A stretch of DNA of 7,887 nt from Sulfurimonas sp. GTDB lineage: Bacteria; Campylobacterota; Campylobacteria; Campylobacterales; Sulfurimonadaceae. Location of the stretch: positions 1 to 7,887 of the forward strand of contig JAMORM010000063.1 in assembly GCA_027063585.1 (NCBI GenBank). Reading direction: 5' to 3'. Shown piece by piece: positions 4,961 to 7,887 of this stretch; position 1 is the stretch's first letter; each line of letters begins with the position of its first letter. The notes under the pieces were generated by a model. The model was not told the origin of the DNA. It did not search any database and saw only the letters and a program-made list of their open reading frames with translations. The position numbers were made by a program, and so were the translations under genes.

Positions 4961-5527
4961 ATGAGTGTAGATTTAAGCGATATTGCCAAAGAAAATTATA
5001 AATATGCGCAGCATTTAGCCACTTGTAATAGCGTGATTGCTTATAAAAATGAAACATTTGAACTTGCAAAAGTAGAAAAACATACTGCATTTGAGAGTGT
5101 AGATTTTTGGCGTAATATTTCACTTTCAACTGAGATACTTTTAAAAGCCTGCATGCTCAAACATCAGGTCAATTTTTTTCATAGACGTGCGCATGGGAAA
5201 TATGGTCCAAAAGTGGCGGCATTTACAAATGAATGGCTCGCACAAACGTTGCATAGGCTAGATATATCCTATGTGGCACAAATAAATACCGGAACAGTCA
5301 GTACAACACTTAAACGTGCCGAAGAGGAGCTTTTTACAAAATCCTGGATGAATCAGGAGAAAGTGAAGTTGATACGAGAGATGTTTTACATCATTATAAG
5401 AACCCGTCGAAACCGAAACACGCATTTTTTCTTTCCAAATCAAAGTCATATTGATATAGCTGAGGTCGAGATGATTTACCTGCCGCTTTTAAACATGCTT
5501 GAAGATATTTATACCAATCCCTGTTAG
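4961..5527 (+). CDS. HEPN-domain-like protein (putative RNase), stand-alone
   Basis: A mostly helical protein of 188 residues with no signal peptide. FWRNISLSTEILLKACMLKHQV (49-70) resembles the helix of HEPN domains where an aromatic/acidic-x-x-LLKA pattern packs the bundle. RRNRNTHFFF (149-158) contains R150-N151-x-x-x-H155, the R-[NDH]-x-x-x-H signature of catalytically active HEPN ribonucleases. HEPN proteins are typically metal-independent RNA-cleaving toxins or abortive-infection effectors. No antitoxin-like gene (MNT or otherwise) lies beside it, so a toxin role is unproven. A non-toxic housekeeping HEPN protein is an alternative. The start is set by GGAGG six bases upstream. The last codons and the stop lie inside a perfect 17-bp hairpin. 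I identified the family from the motif and helix pattern only; the precise subfamily is unknown. Confidence 0.6.
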   Translation: MSVDLSDIAKENYKYAQHLATCNSVIAYKNETFELAKVEKHTAFESVDFWRNISLSTEILLKACMLKHQVNFFHRRAHGKYGPKVAAFTNEWLAQTLHRLDISYVAQINTGTVSTTLKRAEEELFTKSWMNQEKVKLIREMFYIIIRTRRNRNTHFFFPNQSHIDIAEVEMIYLPLLNMLEDIYTNPC

Positions 5528-5547
5528 GAACTAACAGGGATTGGTAT
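5511..5547. terminator. Perfect 17-bp hairpin between convergent genes (probable bidirectional terminator)
   Basis: Arms 5511-5527 and 5531-5547 are perfectly complementary (ATACCAATCC...GTTAG against CTAAC...GGATTGGTAT) with a 3-base loop GAA. The left arm includes the last four sense codons and the TAG of the HEPN gene. The following sequence is AT-rich (TATAATTATTT) but has no clean U-run on either strand. Its location between convergent genes makes transcription stop in both directions the simplest reading. Confidence 0.6.
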
Positions 5548-5601
5548 TATAATTATTTAGAGTTTAAAACCTAAATATATTTCTACTACATCTTCCAAAT
5601 A

Positions 5602-6714
5602 TCAGGTCTCTTTTCTTGCTATTTTATAAAACAGTTTTTCTAAAGAGATCTCTTTTGGTATCTTTTTGTCATCTAGTAAGTGCTCTTTTAATATTTTTGC
5701 CAAATAAGGTCCAAAAACAAAACCTCTTGAACCAAGAGCATTTATGGTGTAAATATTAGGATAATACTCCAGCAGTTCACTGGGTATTTTAGTCCCTTTT
5801 TTTATAGATGGATACTTTTTGAGAGAAGCTTCATAATCAATAACCTTTCCAAGAATAGGAAAATAGCTTTTAATGGTTGCCCTTGCCCCTTTCAATACAT
5901 TTACAACCTCTACATTTTCTAGTTTTATAAGCTCATCGGCCTGCTTTAGAAGAGAATCAATATCTTGTTTGAGTGTATCTATATAAAATGGGCATTTGTC
6001 ACATGTTGTATCACATGAAGCATCCAAAAGAGAGTGATTTTGTTGGGTGGCTCCTATAGCTATGGTGCCATCTTCTTTATTTGCAGATACAGAGATAGAC
6101 TTGTGTATATTAAAGGGAACTTTTGTTGAACTTTTTACATCAATCCTGACTCCGAAAACGGGTGATATTTTTACATAAGGATAACTGACTAGCGGACTGT
6201 TGACTCCTTGTGCAAGAATGATATTTTTGGCTTTTAGCTCATCAAGATAATAACAGCCGCTTTTATATACTAATTTTTTTGCATCTTTTAAAAAGAAGTC
6301 ACACTCTCTCGTTAATTGATTACAAATTTTCAGAGGATTAACGATAGCTGCGTTTGAGTAAAAATAACCATCAATATTTTCAAAATGGATATGTTTACAT
6401 TTTAGTTCATTCGTGCTTAGTTTAGTCTCATCAAAATTATTGTTTGGCACTCTTAGAACGCCTTTTTTAATTATGGATTCAGGCAGTAAATTTTCATAAA
6501 AATCTAGTGAAAAATCAAGCGCTGTATTGACAAGTGAATTATAAGAGTTTTTCTTGCCCGGTAACGGAGAAAGAAAAGCACCTGCCGCACCACTGGCTCC
6601 ACAGACTATTCCCTCTTTATCTACAATAGCAACATTTTTGCCTGCTGTCTTTAGCGCGTAAGCAATATTTGAACCGGCACTGCCAGCACCTATAATTAAA
6701 TAATCATATATCAT
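5602..6714 (-). CDS. FAD-dependent oxidoreductase, DAO family, MnmC oxidoreductase-domain-like
   Basis: A 370-residue flavoprotein of the D-amino-acid oxidase fold. YLIIGAGSAGSNIAYAL (5-21) is the dinucleotide-binding GxGxxG, with Asp32 closing the Rossmann unit. CGASGAAGAFLSPLPG (38-53) corresponds to the GASG segment typical of MnmC. KNIILAQGVNSP (163-174) is the second FAD motif. GARATIKSYFPILGKVIDYEASL (276-298) and TINALGSRGFVFGP (323-336) closely follow the C-terminal blocks of MnmC. In E. coli that half removes the carboxymethyl group from cmnm5(s2)U34 of tRNA, and the methyltransferase half is fused to it. Here only the oxidase half is present, so a separate methyltransferase would be needed. 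A glycine-oxidase-like role is the alternative. C234-x3-C238-x2-C241 is an unusual cysteine cluster. The start ATG overlaps the rnz stop (ATGA) and has no good Shine-Dalgarno site, implying translational coupling. Confidence 0.72.
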   Translation of the reverse strand: MIYDYLIIGAGSAGSNIAYALKTAGKNVAIVDKEGIVCGASGAAGAFLSPLPGKKNSYNSLVNTALDFSLDFYENLLPESIIKKGVLRVPNNNFDETKLSTNELKCKHIHFENIDGYFYSNAAIVNPLKICNQLTRECDFFLKDAKKLVYKSGCYYLDELKAKNIILAQGVNSPLVSYPYVKISPVFGVRIDVKSSTKVPFNIHKSISVSANKEDGTIAIGATQQNHSLLDASCDTTCDKCPFYIDTLKQDIDSLLKQADELIKLENVEVVNVLKGARATIKSYFPILGKVIDYEASLKKYPSIKKGTKIPSELLEYYPNIYTINALGSRGFVFGPYLAKILKEHLLDDKKIPKEISLEKLFYKIARKET

Positions 6715-7661
6715 ATTTTTTCAACTACTCCATTGCGGCAGAGATAAAAAACATCAAAATCATTTGCTACAAAACATTTGCCTTTGTAAGAGGATTTTAT
6801 CTCGTCACAAACTGTCTGTGCATCGTAACTGCTTCCCTGTGAATATCTTGCACTGATGTGGGTTGCTATAAGATTTTTGACATGATGCTTTTGTGCTACT
6901 TCCCCTAGCTTTTTTGCTGTAGTGTGGAGGAATTTTGTGGGTAGAGCATTATAAATTTCTTGTGTGTAAGTGCTTTCATGTATCAGCAGGTCAAGTTTGT
7001 CAAGATGCTCGCCCAGAATATCAGGTTCACTGTTGTCTCCGGCTATAATGAGTGTTCTTCCCGGTATAGGGCAAAGCATATAGTCTTTAGGGAAAAACTC
7101 TTTTCCTTTGTGTACAATGCTGTTTCCACGTTTGAGTTCTCCATACAGCGGTGAGGGTTTAAGCCCTTCCCTTCGCAGTTTTTGCTCATTTAGTTTATTG
7201 CTTATGTCATGTTCTTGTATAAAATAGGCAAAACTCTCTACAGAATGTACAAGCGGGAGAATCTGGAGAGAAAATTTGTCAAAGTGCAATGTCCTGTTTG
7301 CTTCTGTTTCAATTATTTTCAGTGTATACCCTAAATGTTCTTCTGAAGTGTCCATAACACATTCAATGAAGTGCTTTAATCCTTTTGGTCCGTAGATTGT
7401 AAGTGGAGAGAGGGCTTTGTCGAGTGTTTTTGACGAGAGCAGCCCCGGCAGTCCGTAGTAGTGGTCGCCATGCAGATGGGTAATAAATATTGTGCAGAGT
7501 TTGCCCACAGAGAGTGAAGTTTTTAGTATTTGATGCTGCGTAGCTTCTCCACAGTCAAAAAGATACCATTTATTGTCTTGGTCAAACTCAAGCGCAAGTG
7601 CTGAGACGTTTCTCTCTTTTGTCGGCTTGCCGGCACTTGTTCCCAAAAAAGTCAGTTTCAT
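6711..7661 (-). CDS. rnz: Ribonuclease Z (tRNA 3' processing endonuclease)
   Basis: A 316-residue metallo-beta-lactamase-fold enzyme that cleaves the 3' trailer from precursor tRNAs. MKLTFLGTSAGKPTKERNVSA opens in the way of bacterial RNase Z. THLHGDH (61-67) is the zinc-binding H-x-H-x-D-H motif. Further ligands and catalytic residues are His139 (LVHSVESFAY), Asp209 (IIAGDN), HEST (228-231), His246 (LHTTA) and His268 (ATHISARYS). GLKPSPLYGELKRG (166-179) matches the substrate-contact segment of E. coli-type enzymes. Length and motifs are complete, so it is intact and cytoplasmic. AAGGA, inside the end of the upstream gene, lies 8 bases before the ATG. The gene begins one base after the stop of the upstream reading frame and overlaps the MnmC-like gene by four bases, so the three are almost certainly co-transcribed. 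Confidence 0.96.
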   Translation of the reverse strand: MKLTFLGTSAGKPTKERNVSALALEFDQDNKWYLFDCGEATQHQILKTSLSVGKLCTIFITHLHGDHYYGLPGLLSSKTLDKALSPLTIYGPKGLKHFIECVMDTSEEHLGYTLKIIETEANRTLHFDKFSLQILPLVHSVESFAYFIQEHDISNKLNEQKLRREGLKPSPLYGELKRGNSIVHKGKEFFPKDYMLCPIPGRTLIIAGDNSEPDILGEHLDKLDLLIHESTYTQEIYNALPTKFLHTTAKKLGEVAQKHHVKNLIATHISARYSQGSSYDAQTVCDEIKSSYKGKCFVANDFDVFYLCRNGVVEKI

Positions 7662-7662
7662 T

Positions 7663-7887
7663 TTATTGTTCCTTGAGTAAATCTTTTTTTAGTCTGTTAA
7701 ACGCAGTGACAATCTCTTTTTTTGATACTTTTGAGGTTAAGTCTTTATAGTAGCTGTACAGAGGACGGTGATTTTTATAAACATCCATGCGAATATAGCC
7801 TGATGGAAAGTTTGAAAGTGCTTTCCTGCCGGCATTTTGGTTAGAATTACAGACTATACCGCCTTTTTTTGAAACCTGAAGTTCATA
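7663..7887 (-). CDS. Unrecognised basic protein, C-terminal 74 residues
   Basis: An open frame enters from the right edge on the minus strand and ends in TAA one base before the rnz start. Visible residues start YELQVSKKGGIVCNSNQN, continue through a central FPSGYIRMDVYKNHRPLYSYY stretch (aromatic and basic), and end in a lysine-rich tail (KKEIVTAFNRLKKDLLKEQ) that looks helical. There is no signal or membrane segment in this part. I do not recognise the family. High lysine/arginine content and coupling to rnz would suit a nucleic-acid-associated protein, but that is inference only. Reading frame, codon use and the rnz ribosome site inside its end support a genuine gene. Confidence 0.65.
   Translation of the reverse strand, partial: YELQVSKKGGIVCNSNQNAGRKALSNFPSGYIRMDVYKNHRPLYSYYKDLTSKVSKKEIVTAFNRLKKDLLKEQ

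Noticed and set aside
4914..5449. Short minus-strand reading frames opposite the HEPN gene (possible antitoxin)
   Set aside because: Compositions are typical of antisense translation and there are no start signals, so they do not qualify as an antitoxin gene.

Overview
The window is AT-rich, densely packed chromosomal DNA, probably from a Campylobacterota (epsilonproteobacterial) sulfur or hydrogen oxidiser of the Sulfurimonas/Sulfuricurvum type. That placement is inferred from protein style, AT-rich codon use, TATAAT-type -10 boxes without clear -35 boxes, and periplasmic sulfur-handling proteins. No marker gene fixes the genus. There is no IS element, integrase, CRISPR array, rRNA or tRNA. 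No gene-free stretch exceeds 300 bases.

Left part (1-2179): the C-terminal end of an HD-GYP-type signalling protein (+) converges on a small exported thioredoxin-fold protein with a CHFC active site (-). That gene is divergent from a complete NAD(P)-dependent aldehyde dehydrogenase (+).

Gap 2180-2445 (266 bases, no protein gene): its right half is a nested set of inverted repeats that can fold into a branched, cloverleaf-like structure. It lies just upstream of a DUF523 protein related to the iron-sulfur thiouracil desulfurase TudS (+). The 3' end of that gene overlaps, tail to tail, a small unrecognised gene (-).

Middle part (3180-4762): an exported DsrE-like protein and an exported single-domain rhodanese (both -) lie divergent from an ArsR-family repressor (+). 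The repressor has an insertion carrying two cysteines and a third cysteine near its C-terminus. A near-perfect 22-bp palindrome sits in the divergent promoter region. I read this as a possible sulfane-sulfur handling unit with its own sensor. The individual families are reasonably secure; the joint function is inference.

Right part (4961-7887): a stand-alone protein with a HEPN-type R-N-x-x-x-H motif (+) ends inside a perfect 17-bp hairpin. It converges on a tightly coupled minus-strand run, read from right to left: an unidentified basic protein (cut by the window edge), RNase Z (rnz), and a DAO-family FAD oxidoreductase resembling the oxidoreductase half of the tRNA-modification enzyme MnmC. 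The 1-nt gap and the 4-nt ATGA overlap imply one operon, and two of its members point to tRNA maturation.

The observations most worth following are the ArsR/rhodanese/DsrE unit with its palindrome, the branched element before the TudS-like gene, and the orphan HEPN gene with its terminal hairpin.
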